From Streptomyces noursei (GTDB taxonomy: Bacteria; Actinomycetota; Actinomycetes; Streptomycetales; Streptomycetaceae): a stretch of 64,000 nucleotides of DNA. Within the stretch, counting starts at the first letter, position 1; each line of letters opens with the position of its first letter. This document shows positions 41,603 through 50,371 of this stretch, in pieces. The translations under genes and the position numbers were made by a program. Where the stretch lies: NCBI RefSeq assembly GCF_001646665.1, contig NZ_LWBU01000363.1:62001-126000 (forward strand), read 5' to 3'. The notes under the pieces are model-generated. The model was not told the DNA's origin. It was given only the letters and a program-made list of their open reading frames with translations, and searched no databases.

Positions 41603-42526
41603 TCACGCCACCTTGACGACGACCTTGCCCGAGGCGTGACCGTTCTCGACGGTGGCGAGGGCGGCCGGGGCGTCGGAGAACGGATGGACCGCGGTGATCA
41701 CGGGTGTGAGGAGTCCGTCGAGGGCCAGCCGGGCCGACCGCTCCAGGTTCTCGCGGTCGACGCGACGCTCGACGAAACGCCCACCGAGATCGGACACGGA
41801 CATGTCACCCACAGCGATGACGTTGCGGGGATCCCGGGCAAGCGGAGCGACCGTCCGCAGCGAGGCGCCTCCGGCCAGGTCGACGATCCCGTCGAAGCCG
41901 TCCGGAACCAGCTCGCGTGCCGCGGAGACGACGTCCCCGGCCGTGTAGTCGATGAACCGCGCCCCGATGGCCTCGGCGTGCTCGCGTTTGGCGGGACTCC
42001 CGGTGCCGATCACACGGAGCTCGCGCCCGACGGCCAGCCGGGCGACGGCGAGGCCGACCCCGCCCCCGACCCCGTTGACCAGGAGCGTGGCGCCGGCCGG
42101 GAGGCCGAGCTGGTCGAGCACGTCCACCGCGGTCGTCCCGGCTACCGGCAGCGTCGCCGCCACGGTCGCCGACAGACCCTCCGGGATGCGCGCGGTGTTC
42201 GGCGCGGACAACACCGTCGTCTCGGCGTAGGTGCCGCCACCGGTGAGTGCGAAGCCGAAGACCGCGTCACCCACCTCGAGCCCCTCGACGTCCTCGCCCC
42301 GCGCGAGAACCGTTCCGGCCGCCTCCATGCCCAGTACGCGGGGAAACGGACGCCCGCCGTCGAGCCCGTCGACCGGACCCGAGCGCAGAATGTGGTCGAG
42401 GGGATTCACGCCGGCGACGTCGACCCGTATCAGCACCTCGCCGCGACCGGGGACGGGGTCGGGACGATCGAAGAGCTCCTGCACCTCGGGCCCGCCATAC
42501 CTGCCGAAACCCCACGCCTGCCCCAT
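41603..42526 (-). CDS. NADP-dependent quinone-oxidoreductase-like protein (MDR family)
   Basis: 307 aa, zinc-free medium-chain dehydrogenase/reductase. N-terminal GroES-like domain (PGRGEVLIRVDVAGVNPLDHILR) and Rossmann domain LLVNGVGGGVGLAVARLA. No structural-zinc Cys cluster, typical of quinone or enoyl reductases. ATG at 42526. The MerR gene lies 106 bp upstream in the same direction, with a MerR-style promoter between; probable response to quinones or electrophiles. The 246 bp between here and the TetR gene hold nothing I can interpret. Confidence 0.9.
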   Translation of the reverse strand: MGQAWGFGRYGGPEVQELFDRPDPVPGRGEVLIRVDVAGVNPLDHILRSGPVDGLDGGRPFPRVLGMEAAGTVLARGEDVEGLEVGDAVFGFALTGGGTYAETTVLSAPNTARIPEGLSATVAATLPVAGTTAVDVLDQLGLPAGATLLVNGVGGGVGLAVARLAVGRELRVIGTGSPAKREHAEAIGARFIDYTAGDVVSAARELVPDGFDGIVDLAGGASLRTVAPLARDPRNVIAVGDMSVSDLGGRFVERRVDRENLERSARLALDGLLTPVITAVHPFSDAPAALATVENGHASGKVVVKVA

Positions 42527-42576
42527 CTTCCGCCGCCTCTCGCATCACCGACCCGGTGATTCCGGGCGCAGTCGCC

Positions 42577-42608
42577 ATCCTCATGTCTGCCATTGATGTG
42601 AGGGGCAA
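42577..42608 (-). promoter_or_regulatory. Possible MerR-type promoter of the quinone-oxidoreductase-like gene
   Basis: Reading leftward: TTGCCC (42608-42603), a 20-bp spacer and GAGGAT (42582-42577). The dyad CCTCA/TGAGG (42579-42583 and 42599-42603) straddles the spacer. Similar in layout to the 36.5-kb promoter but with a weaker -10. Confidence 0.4.
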
Positions 42609-42632
42609 CCGGTTGAGACGCAGATCACATCC

Positions 42633-43028
42633 TCAGGCCGACCGTGCCACCGGTTCCGCGGCCGCGGCCAGTTCCGCCCGGTGCCGGCTGTTGGCCGTGA
42701 TGAGCACGTCGAGTGCGTCCCGGGTCTCGATCAGGTGCGCGATGTCGGCGTCGATCCGGTCGCGCTCGCGCATCATCGCCGTGAACGTCTCCTCGGCGAC
42801 GCCCGGGTCACCGGGGACGTCCACACACGGCAGCACCGTCGCGATCACCTTGCTGGACAGCCCCGCGTCGAACAGTTGCCGGATGAGTGACACGCGCAGG
42901 ACCGCAGCATCGGAATAGTGCCGCTGCCCCGCGCCGGAGCGTGAGCTGGTCAGCAGGCCCTGCTCTTCGTAGTACCGCAGTGAGCGCGGACTCACGCCCG
43001 TGCGCTTGGACAACTCGCCTATCCGCAT
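42633..43028 (-). CDS. MerR-family regulator
   Basis: 131 aa. Winged helix MRIGELSKRTGVSPRSLRYYEEQGLL, then a dimerisation helix and a short C-terminus with one Cys (LPCVDVPG). ATG at 43028. It precedes the quinone-oxidoreductase-like gene on the same strand and is the obvious candidate to control it. Small-effector type, without a large ligand domain. Confidence 0.92.
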   Translation of the reverse strand: MRIGELSKRTGVSPRSLRYYEEQGLLTSSRSGAGQRHYSDAAVLRVSLIRQLFDAGLSSKVIATVLPCVDVPGDPGVAEETFTAMMRERDRIDADIAHLIETRDALDVLITANSRHRAELAAAAEPVARSA

Positions 43029-43212
43029 CCCTGAGAGCCTACGTCCGCGTGCTCCAGGTTCGGACCGGCCGAGTCATGGACGCTCGCGGACACCCGGACA
43101 CGCGCACCGTCGGAATCGACGTGCCCACCGGGGCCGCGTTCGGACGCGGAGCGTCGGCCACCGGCGACACGCGGCGCGGCACCAGTCCCAGCCGGCCCGG
43201 CGTGACACTCCC

Positions 43213-44403
43213 CTAGGGCGCGTCCAGCCCGGAGAGGGCGTCCGGGGCGACCTTCCCGGCCCGTTCGCGCTGCGGGAAGTCGCCGACCTTCACACGGGCG
43301 ACCTCCTCGGCGGTGCGGTAGTCGACGACCGACACCTCGTCGCGGTTCGAGAGGGTCACGAAGCAGTGGTGGCCGCCGGGGGCGGTCAGCGACCAGTAGG
43401 GCAGGGCGCCCGGCTCGTAGTGGACGAAGCCGTCGGTGGTCAGGCCGGGACGGGAGACGACGGCCGTGTAGTCGTCGATGGTGCCCGCCATGCAGAGCTT
43501 GTCGTTCGCGCCGTTCATGGCCATGCCGTGGTGCGCGGAGTTCTGCGGGTAGTCGTCGGGCTTCAGGGCCGCGCCCGCCGCGCTGAACGGCATCTCGACC
43601 GTGCGCACGGTACGGCCGGCCTCCAGGTCGTACTCGATGAAGCCGTTGAGGTAGGACAGCTGGGCGTACATGGTCCTGCCGTCCGGGGTGATCACGGCCG
43701 GGCGCACCCCCTTGTCGAAGGTGTACTTCCGCAGCACCTTCAGTGTCGTGGCGTCGGCGACGGTGACCTGCTTGGTGCCTTTGAGGGCGTTGAGGGCCTT
43801 GGGGAAGGAGGTGATGCCGATCGACATGTTGTAGATGCGGCTGCCGTCCGCCGAGTACATGTTCTCGTGCGGGTACGTGCCGGTCGCGAACTCCCCGGTG
43901 ACGCGCCCCGTCGCGGTATCCAGCGCCTGGGCCTTCGCCGCCGTGATGGCGGAGACGACGAAGGTGCGGCCGTCCGGCGAGAGGACGGCGTGGTCGGCCT
44001 TGAGGCCGGCGAGGTGCGTGCGCCACAACTGCCGGCCGGAGGCGATGTCGTAGGCGGCGGCGTCGCCGAGGTTGCCCCGCGAGACGTAGAGAGTGCGGCC
44101 GTCGGGCGAGAGATGGGCGTCGTCGACGAACTTGTCGCCGCCCGCCTGCTGCCTGACGACCTCGTAGGCCGCGCGGCGGATCGGGTCCATGCCGGCGAGG
44201 ATCGCGTCGAGGTCGGGGACGACGTCGAGGGAGCCGAGGTTCTCGTACGTACGGGCGTCGATGAAGCTGACCGTGCCGTCGGCGCTGTTGCCGACGACGA
44301 CCACGTCGCGCAGGGCGGCCGGGGGCTCCTCGGCGGCGGAGGCGGTGACCGAGCCCAGGGCGAGCGCGAGGGTGAGGGCGAGCAGTGCGGGAAGACGTGT
44401 CAT
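43213..44403 (-). CDS. Secreted YncE-like beta-propeller protein
   Basis: 396 aa. Sec signal peptide (MTRLPALLALTLALALG, Ala-x-Ala site near residue 25), then repeated beta-propeller blades of the YncE/surface-protein type (VVVVGNSADGTVSFIDART, AHLSPDGRTLYVSRG, AVLSPDGRTFVVS, AVITPDGRTMYAQLS). Exported; a binding or scaffold role is usual and no catalytic residues are visible. ATG at 44403, AAGGGA 7 nt upstream. It stands 130 bp downstream of dctA on the same strand but is separated from it by a hairpin. Confidence 0.85.
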   Translation of the reverse strand: MTRLPALLALTLALALGSVTASAAEEPPAALRDVVVVGNSADGTVSFIDARTYENLGSLDVVPDLDAILAGMDPIRRAAYEVVRQQAGGDKFVDDAHLSPDGRTLYVSRGNLGDAAAYDIASGRQLWRTHLAGLKADHAVLSPDGRTFVVSAITAAKAQALDTATGRVTGEFATGTYPHENMYSADGSRIYNMSIGITSFPKALNALKGTKQVTVADATTLKVLRKYTFDKGVRPAVITPDGRTMYAQLSYLNGFIEYDLEAGRTVRTVEMPFSAAGAALKPDDYPQNSAHHGMAMNGANDKLCMAGTIDDYTAVVSRPGLTTDGFVHYEPGALPYWSLTAPGGHHCFVTLSNRDEVSVVDYRTAEEVARVKVGDFPQRERAGKVAPDALSGLDAP

Positions 44404-44486
44404 GGGGGATCCCTTCATGCACATGCCAGAAGTGGTCCCTACGATGACACGTTCCTGTTACCGGCGGTACGGGCGGGAACGGCCGA

Positions 44487-44514
44487 ACCGCGCGGGAGGG
44501 TGCCCCCGCGCGGT
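44487..44514 (-). terminator. Terminator hairpin of dctA
   Basis: A perfect 10-bp stem (44487-44496 with 44505-44514), 8-nt loop, 19 bp after the dctA stop. Confidence 0.75.
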
Positions 44515-44533
44515 GCGCCACTGCTCCGGTGCG

Positions 44534-45883
44534 TCAGACCGCGACGGGCTCGCGCCGCTCGGGGAGGTCGTCCGGGTCGTCCGCCGCCGCCGGGGCGTGG
44601 TCGTCGACCAGGGTCTTCTCGTCGAACGGCACCTTTCCGGCGAGGACTTCGGCGACCCGCGCCTTGTCGATCTCCTTGGTCCAGGTGCCGACGAGCACGG
44701 TGGCGACGGCGTTGCCCGCGAAGTTGGTCAGCGCCCGGGCCTCGCTCATGAAGCGGTCGATGCCGACGATCAGACCCACGCCGTCGACCAGTTCGGGGCG
44801 GTGCGACTGGAGGCCGCCGGCGAGTGTGGCCAGCCCGGCGCCGGTCACACCGGCAGCACCCTTCGAGGCGATGATCATAAAGACCAGCAGCGAGATCTGC
44901 TCGGCCACCGAGAGCGGGTTGCCCATCGCCTCGGCCACGAAGAGCGAGGCCATCGTCAGGTAGATGGCGGTGCCGTCCAGGTTGAAGGAGTAGCCGGTCG
45001 GCACGGTGATGCCGACGACCGGCTTGCTCACACCGAGGTGCTCCATCTTCGCGATCAGGCGCGGCAGCGCGGACTCCGAGGAGGAGGTGGACAGGATCAG
45101 CAGGAACTCCCGGCCCAGGTACCTCAGCAGCGTCAGGATGTTCACGCCCGCCACCAGCCGCAGCAGGGCGCCGAGGACGACGAAGACGAAGAGGGCGCAG
45201 GTGATGTAGAAGCCGATCATGATGACCGCGAGGGACTTCAGGGCGTCGAGGCCGGTCTCGCCGACCACGGCGGCGATGGCGCCGAAAGCGCCCACCGGGG
45301 CGGCCCACATGATCATCGCGAGGATGCGGAAGACCAGGCGCTGGATGTGCCCGATGCCGCGCAGCACCGGCTCGCCGGACCTGCCCATGGCCTGGAGCGC
45401 GAAGCCCGCGAGGAGCGCCACCAGCAGGGTCTGGAGGACCTCGCCCTCGGTGAAGGCGGAGACCAGGGTCTTCGGGATGATCCCGAGGAGGAAGTCGACC
45501 GTGCCCTCGCTCGCGCCGGAGGCCTGCTTCTCGCCCGCCGCGGCGACCTCGTCGGTGAGACGCAGGCTCGCGCCCGGCTCCAGCAGGTTGCCGACGACCA
45601 GGCCGATGGCGAGGGCGACGGTCGACATGACCATGAAGTAGCCGAGGGCCAGTCCGCCGACCGCGCCGACCTTGGCGGCCTTGCGGACCGAGCCGACGCC
45701 CAGCACGATCGTGCAGAAGATGATCGGCGAGATCATCATCTTGATCAGGTTGACGAAGCCGGTGCCCAGCGGCTTGAGCTCGACGGCCACCCCCGGGGCG
45801 GCGAAGCCCACGGCGATGCCGAGCACGACCGCCGCGATGACGGCCAGATACAGGTAATGGGTACGGTCCCGTCGTGCGGCCAC
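44534..45883 (-). CDS. dctA: C4-dicarboxylate:cation symporter DctA
   Basis: 449 aa, sodium/proton:dicarboxylate symporter family (SDF). Eight transmembrane helices and two re-entrant loops; the serine-rich hairpin STSSSESALPRLI and the substrate motif GYSFNLDGTAIYLTMA are intact, followed by NFAGNAVATVLVG. Imports succinate, fumarate or malate. GTG at 45883, GAGGAGG 6 nt upstream, is better supported than longer forms. Divergent from a CitA/CitB-like two-component system that should sense the same dicarboxylates. Confidence 0.94.
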   Translation of the reverse strand: MAARRDRTHYLYLAVIAAVVLGIAVGFAAPGVAVELKPLGTGFVNLIKMMISPIIFCTIVLGVGSVRKAAKVGAVGGLALGYFMVMSTVALAIGLVVGNLLEPGASLRLTDEVAAAGEKQASGASEGTVDFLLGIIPKTLVSAFTEGEVLQTLLVALLAGFALQAMGRSGEPVLRGIGHIQRLVFRILAMIMWAAPVGAFGAIAAVVGETGLDALKSLAVIMIGFYITCALFVFVVLGALLRLVAGVNILTLLRYLGREFLLILSTSSSESALPRLIAKMEHLGVSKPVVGITVPTGYSFNLDGTAIYLTMASLFVAEAMGNPLSVAEQISLLVFMIIASKGAAGVTGAGLATLAGGLQSHRPELVDGVGLIVGIDRFMSEARALTNFAGNAVATVLVGTWTKEIDKARVAEVLAGKVPFDEKTLVDDHAPAAADDPDDLPERREPVAV

Positions 45884-45945
45884 GGGGGTCCTCCTCGGTG
45901 AGTCGCTCCACTGTCCCTGTGGATCCCCGAGACCATCTCTCACCT

Positions 45946-45961
45946 TGTGACGGCGGTCACC
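45946..45961. promoter_or_regulatory. CRP-like palindrome between dctA and the two-component genes
   Basis: TGTGA-N6-TCACC, one base short of the classical CRP consensus; the core GTGAC-GGCG-GTCAC is a perfect palindrome. It is 62 bp from the dctA start and 47 bp from the kinase start. Confidence 0.45.
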
Positions 45962-46008
45962 GTTGCGTACCTTTCGTTCACACATTTTCGGACAGGCAGA
46001 CTTGGCCC

Positions 46009-47784
46009 ATGCGCATCACGCACCCCCGCCCCCGCAGCCTCGCCGGCCAGCTCTTCGCGATGCAGGTCGTGCTGGTGGCGGCGGTCGTGGCGGGGTGCGC
46101 GCTCTTCGCGTACCTCGACGACCGCGGCCAGGCGGAGGAGACCGCGCGCCGGCAGACGACCGCGACCGCGACGGCGGTCGCCCGCTCCCCCGCCGTCGTC
46201 GCGGCGGCCCGCTCGGCCGATCCGACCGCCGCCCTCCAGCCCTACGCCGTCTCCCTGGTCGGCGAACCGGGGGTGACCTTCGTGACGATCATGGCGCCGG
46301 ACGGGACGCGCTGGACGCACCCGGAACCGGAGCGGATCGGGCAGAAGTACCTGGGGCACATCGAGGAGGCGCGGCAGGGCCGGACGTTCTCGGAGACCTA
46401 CCGGGGCACGCTCGGGCGCTCGGTGCGGACGGTCGCGCCGGTGTACGACCGGGGCAGCGTGGTCGCCCTGGTGAGCGCCGGCATCACCGTCGACCGGATC
46501 AGTGAGCAGCTGCGCGGGCAGGTCGCCGCGCTGCTCGGCATGGCGGGTGCGGCGCTGGCGCTCGGCGGCGCCGGGACGTACGTGATCAACGCCCGGCTGC
46601 GGCGGCACACGCACGGGATGAACGCCGCGGAGCTGAGCCGGCTGCACGACTACCACGAGGCCGCCCTGCACGCGGTGCGCGAGGGCCTGGTGATGCTGGA
46701 CGGGCAGCGGCGCATCGCGCTGATCAACGACGGGGCGCGGGAGCTGCTGGGGCTCGGCCCGGACGTCGTGGGCACGCCGGTGGCGGAGCTCGGGCTGCCG
46801 GTATCGCTCACCGGCGCCCTGCTCGCCGGCGAGGCGCGGGTGGACGAGCTGCACCTGACGGCCGACCGGGTGCTGGTGGTGTCCACGCGGCCGGTGGTGG
46901 GCGGGGAGCGGCGCGGCACGGTGGTGACGCTGCGGGACCACACCGAGCTCCAGGCGCTCTCGGGCGAACTGGACTCGGAGCGCGGGTTCACCCAGGCGTT
47001 GCGGTCGCAGGCGCACGAGGCGGCGAACCGGCTGCACACCGTGGTGTCGCTGATCGAGCTGGGGCGCGTGGCGGAGGCGGTCGAGTTCGCCACGGCGGAG
47101 CTGGAGCTGGCGCAGGCACTGACGGACCGGGTGGTCGACGCGGTCGGCGAGCCGGTGCTGGCGGCCCTGCTGCTGGGCAAGGCGGCCCAGGCCGGCGAAC
47201 AGGGCGTGGAGCTGGTGCTGACGGAGGACAGCCGGATCGACGACGGTGTCCTGCCGCCGGCGCTCCCGGCACGGGACCTGGTGACGATCCTGGGCAACCT
47301 CGTCGACAACGCCCTGGAGGCCGCCCGGGGGACCGCCGCCTCGCGCGTCACGGTGACCGCGCGGGCGGACGAGGACGCCGGGGAGCTGCTGCTGCGGGTC
47401 GCCGACTCGGGCCCCGGGATCGGCCCGGACGACCACGACGCCGTCTTCGAACGCGGCTGGTCCACCCGGGGCCCCGGCCGCGGGCTGGGCCTCGCCCTGG
47501 TCCGCCAGACCGCGCACCGGGCACGGGGGACCACGGAGCTGGGCCGGGGTCCGGACGGGGGCGCGCAGTTCACCGTCCGCCTGCCGCTGGGCGCGGCCGG
47601 GTCGTCCGGCGCGCGGGTGCCGGAGGCCCGCGCCGGTGACGGAGGCCGGGTGCCCGGGGACCGGGCCTTTGAGCGGGTGTCCGAGGCCCAAACCGGCGCC
47701 CGTGGGGACGCGGCGCCGTTCGGAGCGGCCGGCGGCCCGGGGGGCGCGGGCCCGGCGGGCGGCGGCGCGGGGGTGGCGTCGTGA
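46009..47784 (+). CDS. CitA/DcuS-type sensor histidine kinase
   Basis: 591 aa. Two membrane spans (residues about 13-37 and 168-190) flank an extracytoplasmic PASp/CitA-like sensor (VTFVTIMAPDGTRWTHPEPERIGQ). A cytoplasmic PAS domain (LHAVREGLVMLDGQRRIALIND), a Spo0B-like phospho-acceptor region with H336 (SQAHEAANRLH) and HATPase (NLVDNALEAA, GRGLGLALVRQTA) follow. The last about 75 residues are Gly/Ala-rich and disordered. Divergent from dctA; senses C4-dicarboxylates or citrate. Overlaps the regulator gene by GTGA. Confidence 0.93.
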   Translation: MRITHPRPRSLAGQLFAMQVVLVAAVVAGCALFAYLDDRGQAEETARRQTTATATAVARSPAVVAAARSADPTAALQPYAVSLVGEPGVTFVTIMAPDGTRWTHPEPERIGQKYLGHIEEARQGRTFSETYRGTLGRSVRTVAPVYDRGSVVALVSAGITVDRISEQLRGQVAALLGMAGAALALGGAGTYVINARLRRHTHGMNAAELSRLHDYHEAALHAVREGLVMLDGQRRIALINDGARELLGLGPDVVGTPVAELGLPVSLTGALLAGEARVDELHLTADRVLVVSTRPVVGGERRGTVVTLRDHTELQALSGELDSERGFTQALRSQAHEAANRLHTVVSLIELGRVAEAVEFATAELELAQALTDRVVDAVGEPVLAALLLGKAAQAGEQGVELVLTEDSRIDDGVLPPALPARDLVTILGNLVDNALEAARGTAASRVTVTARADEDAGELLLRVADSGPGIGPDDHDAVFERGWSTRGPGRGLGLALVRQTAHRARGTTELGRGPDGGAQFTVRLPLGAAGSSGARVPEARAGDGGRVPGDRAFERVSEAQTGARGDAAPFGAAGGPGGAGPAGGGAGVAS

Positions 47785-48485
47785 CGGCGGCGCCCGCGCC
47801 GGGCATCCGGGTCCTGGTCGTCGAGGACGACCCGGTCGCGGCGGACGCGCACGCCCTGTACGCGGGCCGGGTGGCGGGCTTCACCGTCGTCGGGGTGGCG
47901 CACTCGAGGGCCGCCGCCGTACGGCTGCTGGAGCGGACCGGCGTCGACCTGATCCTCCTGGACCTGTACCTGCCGGACGGGCACGGCCTGCACCTGCTGC
48001 GTTCGCTGCGGGCCGCCGGCCACCACGCCGACGTCATCGCGGTCACCTCCGCCCGCGACCTGGCCGTCGTCCGCGAGGGCGTCTCGCTCGGCGTCGTCCA
48101 GTACGTCCTCAAGCCCTTCACCTTCGCGACCCTGCGCGACCGCCTCGTCCGGTACGCCGAGTTCCGCGCCGCCGCCGGGGAGGCGTCCGGCCAGGAGGAG
48201 GTCGACCGGGCGCTGGCGACACTGCGCACCCCGCAGCCGGCCGCCCTGCCCAAGGGGCTCAGCGCACCGACCCTGGCGGCCGTCACCCGCACCCTGCGCG
48301 AGTCCGGCACGGGGCTCACCGCCACCGAGGCGGGCGCGGCGGTCGGCATCTCGCGGATCACCGCCCGGCGCTACCTGGAGCACCTGGTGAGCTCCGGGCG
48401 CGCGGAGCGCAGCCCGCAGTACGGCCAGGTGGGGCGCCCGGAACTGCAGTACCGCTGGATGCCGTCCGCGCCGGGCGGAGGGTAA
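47781..48485 (+). CDS. CitB/DcuR-type response regulator
   Basis: 234 aa. Receiver domain (DD at residues 14-15, phospho-acceptor D61 in LILLDLYLPDG, K in YVLKPFTF), a linker, then a C-terminal helix-turn-helix (GLTATEAGAAVGISRITARRYLEHLV). This architecture matches CitB/DcuR. GTG start overlaps the kinase stop. Likely activates dctA. Confidence 0.93.
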   Translation: MTAAPAPGIRVLVVEDDPVAADAHALYAGRVAGFTVVGVAHSRAAAVRLLERTGVDLILLDLYLPDGHGLHLLRSLRAAGHHADVIAVTSARDLAVVREGVSLGVVQYVLKPFTFATLRDRLVRYAEFRAAAGEASGQEEVDRALATLRTPQPAALPKGLSAPTLAAVTRTLRESGTGLTATEAGAAVGISRITARRYLEHLVSSGRAERSPQYGQVGRPELQYRWMPSAPGGG

Positions 48486-48585
48486 ATTACCGACAGGTAG
48501 GGCACGACCGGCGCTTCTGGACGTTCCTACGACATTTGGCCTTGGGTGAACCGACCGTAGCCAGAAGTGACCCTCTGCTCCTACG

Positions 48586-49281
48586 GTGTGCGGCGTGCAC
48601 CCCTCTCCCCCGTCCCCACCGTTCAACGCCCTCGCCGCGCGCCGACTGCGTGAGGCGCTGGGAATGGCGCCGGCGCACGTCGCCTACGGCCTGCGCGCCC
48701 AGTACGGCCTCGGCGTACCGCCCGAGACGGTCATCGCCTGGGAGCGCGGCATGGCCGCCCCCGACGCGCGCGAGCTCACCGCCCTCGCCGGCGTCCTGTG
48801 GTGCTCGCCCGGCGAACTGCTGGCCACCGCCACGACGCTGCGCGAGCACCGTCTGGCGCGGGCCATCGCGCCCGAGGACCTGGCCCGCCGCGTGGGGCTC
48901 GACCCCAAGGCGTACCTGCGCATGGAGGAGTCGGGCCGCTGGCGCGGCAACGAGCGCCAGACCGCCGCACTCGCCCAGGCGCTGTCCCTCGGCCCGCGCG
49001 AGCTGATCACCGCGACCGGCCGGGACGAGGAGCTGGCCGACCTGCTGCGCAGTGCGGCGACGACCCGCTGGCAGGCGTACGTCAAACCGGCGGCGAAGCT
49101 GCTGCCGATGGACCGCGGCCACCTGGAGAACGTGCTCCAGCAGCTGTACGCCGACTACCAGTCGCGGATGGTGGCGACGAACAGCTGGGGCTCGGACGTG
49201 ACCGGCGACAGCGGCGGCGAGGCGGGCCGGGAGTACCTGGCGCGCGTGGTGGACCACTTCTGGGAGCTGGCCCGCGCCTGA
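48586..49281 (+). CDS. XRE-type helix-turn-helix regulator
   Basis: 231 aa with two Cro/C1-like helix-turn-helix stretches (FNALAARRLREALGMAP...VIAWERGMAAP, and LARRVGLDPKAYLRMEESGRWRGNERQ) and a helical C-terminus (LLPMDRGHLENVLQQLYADYQSRM). A streptomycete-type regulator without a known ligand. The start is GTG 48586 or GTG 48595; neither has a ribosome site, and a TACGGT hexamer just upstream could be the -10 of a leaderless transcript. Convergent with the next gene, 4 bp apart. Confidence 0.82.
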   Translation: MCGVHPSPPSPPFNALAARRLREALGMAPAHVAYGLRAQYGLGVPPETVIAWERGMAAPDARELTALAGVLWCSPGELLATATTLREHRLARAIAPEDLARRVGLDPKAYLRMEESGRWRGNERQTAALAQALSLGPRELITATGRDEELADLLRSAATTRWQAYVKPAAKLLPMDRGHLENVLQQLYADYQSRMVATNSWGSDVTGDSGGEAGREYLARVVDHFWELARA

Positions 49282-49285
49282 CGGG

Positions 49286-50089
49286 TCACCCCCGCCGCCG
49301 GTCGAAGCTGAACAGCTGCCCCGCGCCCGCGTCGTCGCACGCCCGGTGCACGACCTCCGTCCACGGCCCGGCCGCGCCGTCCCGTACCTCCAGGCACAGC
49401 CCCGAGCGGGCCGACCGGATGCGGTAGCCGGGCGCCGCGCCGGTGGGCGCCGTGCCGGTGGGGGCCTCGATGCGGTACGCCGGATCCGCGCCCCGCTCGC
49501 CGCAGGCCAGGTCAGTCAGGGGCGTGCCGTCCCGCTCGACGGCCCCGGCGGGGGCACCGGGGCAGCCGGGCGCGGAGCCGGGGCGGTCCGAGCGGAGCGC
49601 CCACAGCCCGCCGTCCAGCGGTACGAGGGAGTGGCGCGGTACGGCCGTCCCGGCGCACGGCGCCTGGTACACCGGGCCGCCGCGCCGCCCCGGCCGATCG
49701 CCGAGGCACAGCCCGGAGTGCACGGCCCGCACCTGGACGGGCCCGGCCGCCGGCGCGGTCACCGCGGCGGTCTCCGCCCGGTGCCCGGCGTCGCCGCCCC
49801 GCAGGAAGGACACCACCGTGAAGGCGGCGACCACCAGCGCCGCGACGGCCGGCACGAGGACGGCCAGCCGGCACCACCGGGACGCGGCGGGCGCGGCGGG
49901 TCCCGCGGGTGTTCCGTGCCCCGCGGGCGCGCGGTCCCGCACGGAACCCGGCCAGGAGGGCGACAAGGCGCCGCCGGGCGCGGGGACGTCCCCGGGTTCC
50001 GGGACGCCGCCGGGCGCGGCGACGCCCGGGCTCTCGCGGGGGCCGGGCGCCCGCTCCGGGCGGCCGGCCGCGTCTCCCCCTCCCCGCAT
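49286..50089 (-). CDS. Membrane-anchored protein with possible ricin-type lectin domain
   Basis: 267 aa. Residues 1-68 are Pro/Gly/Ala-rich and cytosolic-looking. One transmembrane segment (LAVLVPAVAALVVAAFTVV, about 75-95) is followed by an outside domain with beta-trefoil-like repeats (VQVRAVHSGLCLGDR, GLWALRSDRPG, YRIRSARSGLCLEVRDG) and six conserved-looking Cys. The SGLCL repeats suggest a ricin-B/lectin-like fold; this is from pattern only. ATG at 50089 with GGAGG 7 nt upstream. Function unknown. Confidence 0.7.
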   Translation of the reverse strand: MRGGGDAAGRPERAPGPRESPGVAAPGGVPEPGDVPAPGGALSPSWPGSVRDRAPAGHGTPAGPAAPAASRWCRLAVLVPAVAALVVAAFTVVSFLRGGDAGHRAETAAVTAPAAGPVQVRAVHSGLCLGDRPGRRGGPVYQAPCAGTAVPRHSLVPLDGGLWALRSDRPGSAPGCPGAPAGAVERDGTPLTDLACGERGADPAYRIEAPTGTAPTGAAPGYRIRSARSGLCLEVRDGAAGPWTEVVHRACDDAGAGQLFSFDRRRG

Positions 50090-50206
50090 GCCCCGTCCTC
50101 CGCTCCCGGTCCGTCACCTTCCGGCGCCCCGCGCGCGGACGCGTACCGGGCATGTCCCGGACGGGCGTAAGCCTGGTCGAATCCACCGGCCGCCTCAAGA
50201 GCCGGA

Positions 50207-50245
50207 AACGGCCTTGATCGTCACGGGAGGGCGATCAGGGCCGTT
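50207..50245 (-). terminator. Hairpin downstream of pfkA
   Basis: A 14-bp stem with one G-U pair (50207-50220 with 50232-50245) and an 11-nt loop, 126 bp past the pfkA stop. The rest of the 282-bp gap (50090-50371) is purine-rich and shows no gene. Confidence 0.6.
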
Positions 50246-50371
50246 CGGGACGAGGGGTGCGGAAACGACCGGAGGAGGCGGAGACGAGCGGGACGAGCGG
50301 GCGGAGCCGGAAGGGAGCGGGAAGGCCGGACGGGACGGGACGGAAGGGCGGGCAGAGGGCGACAGGGGGCG

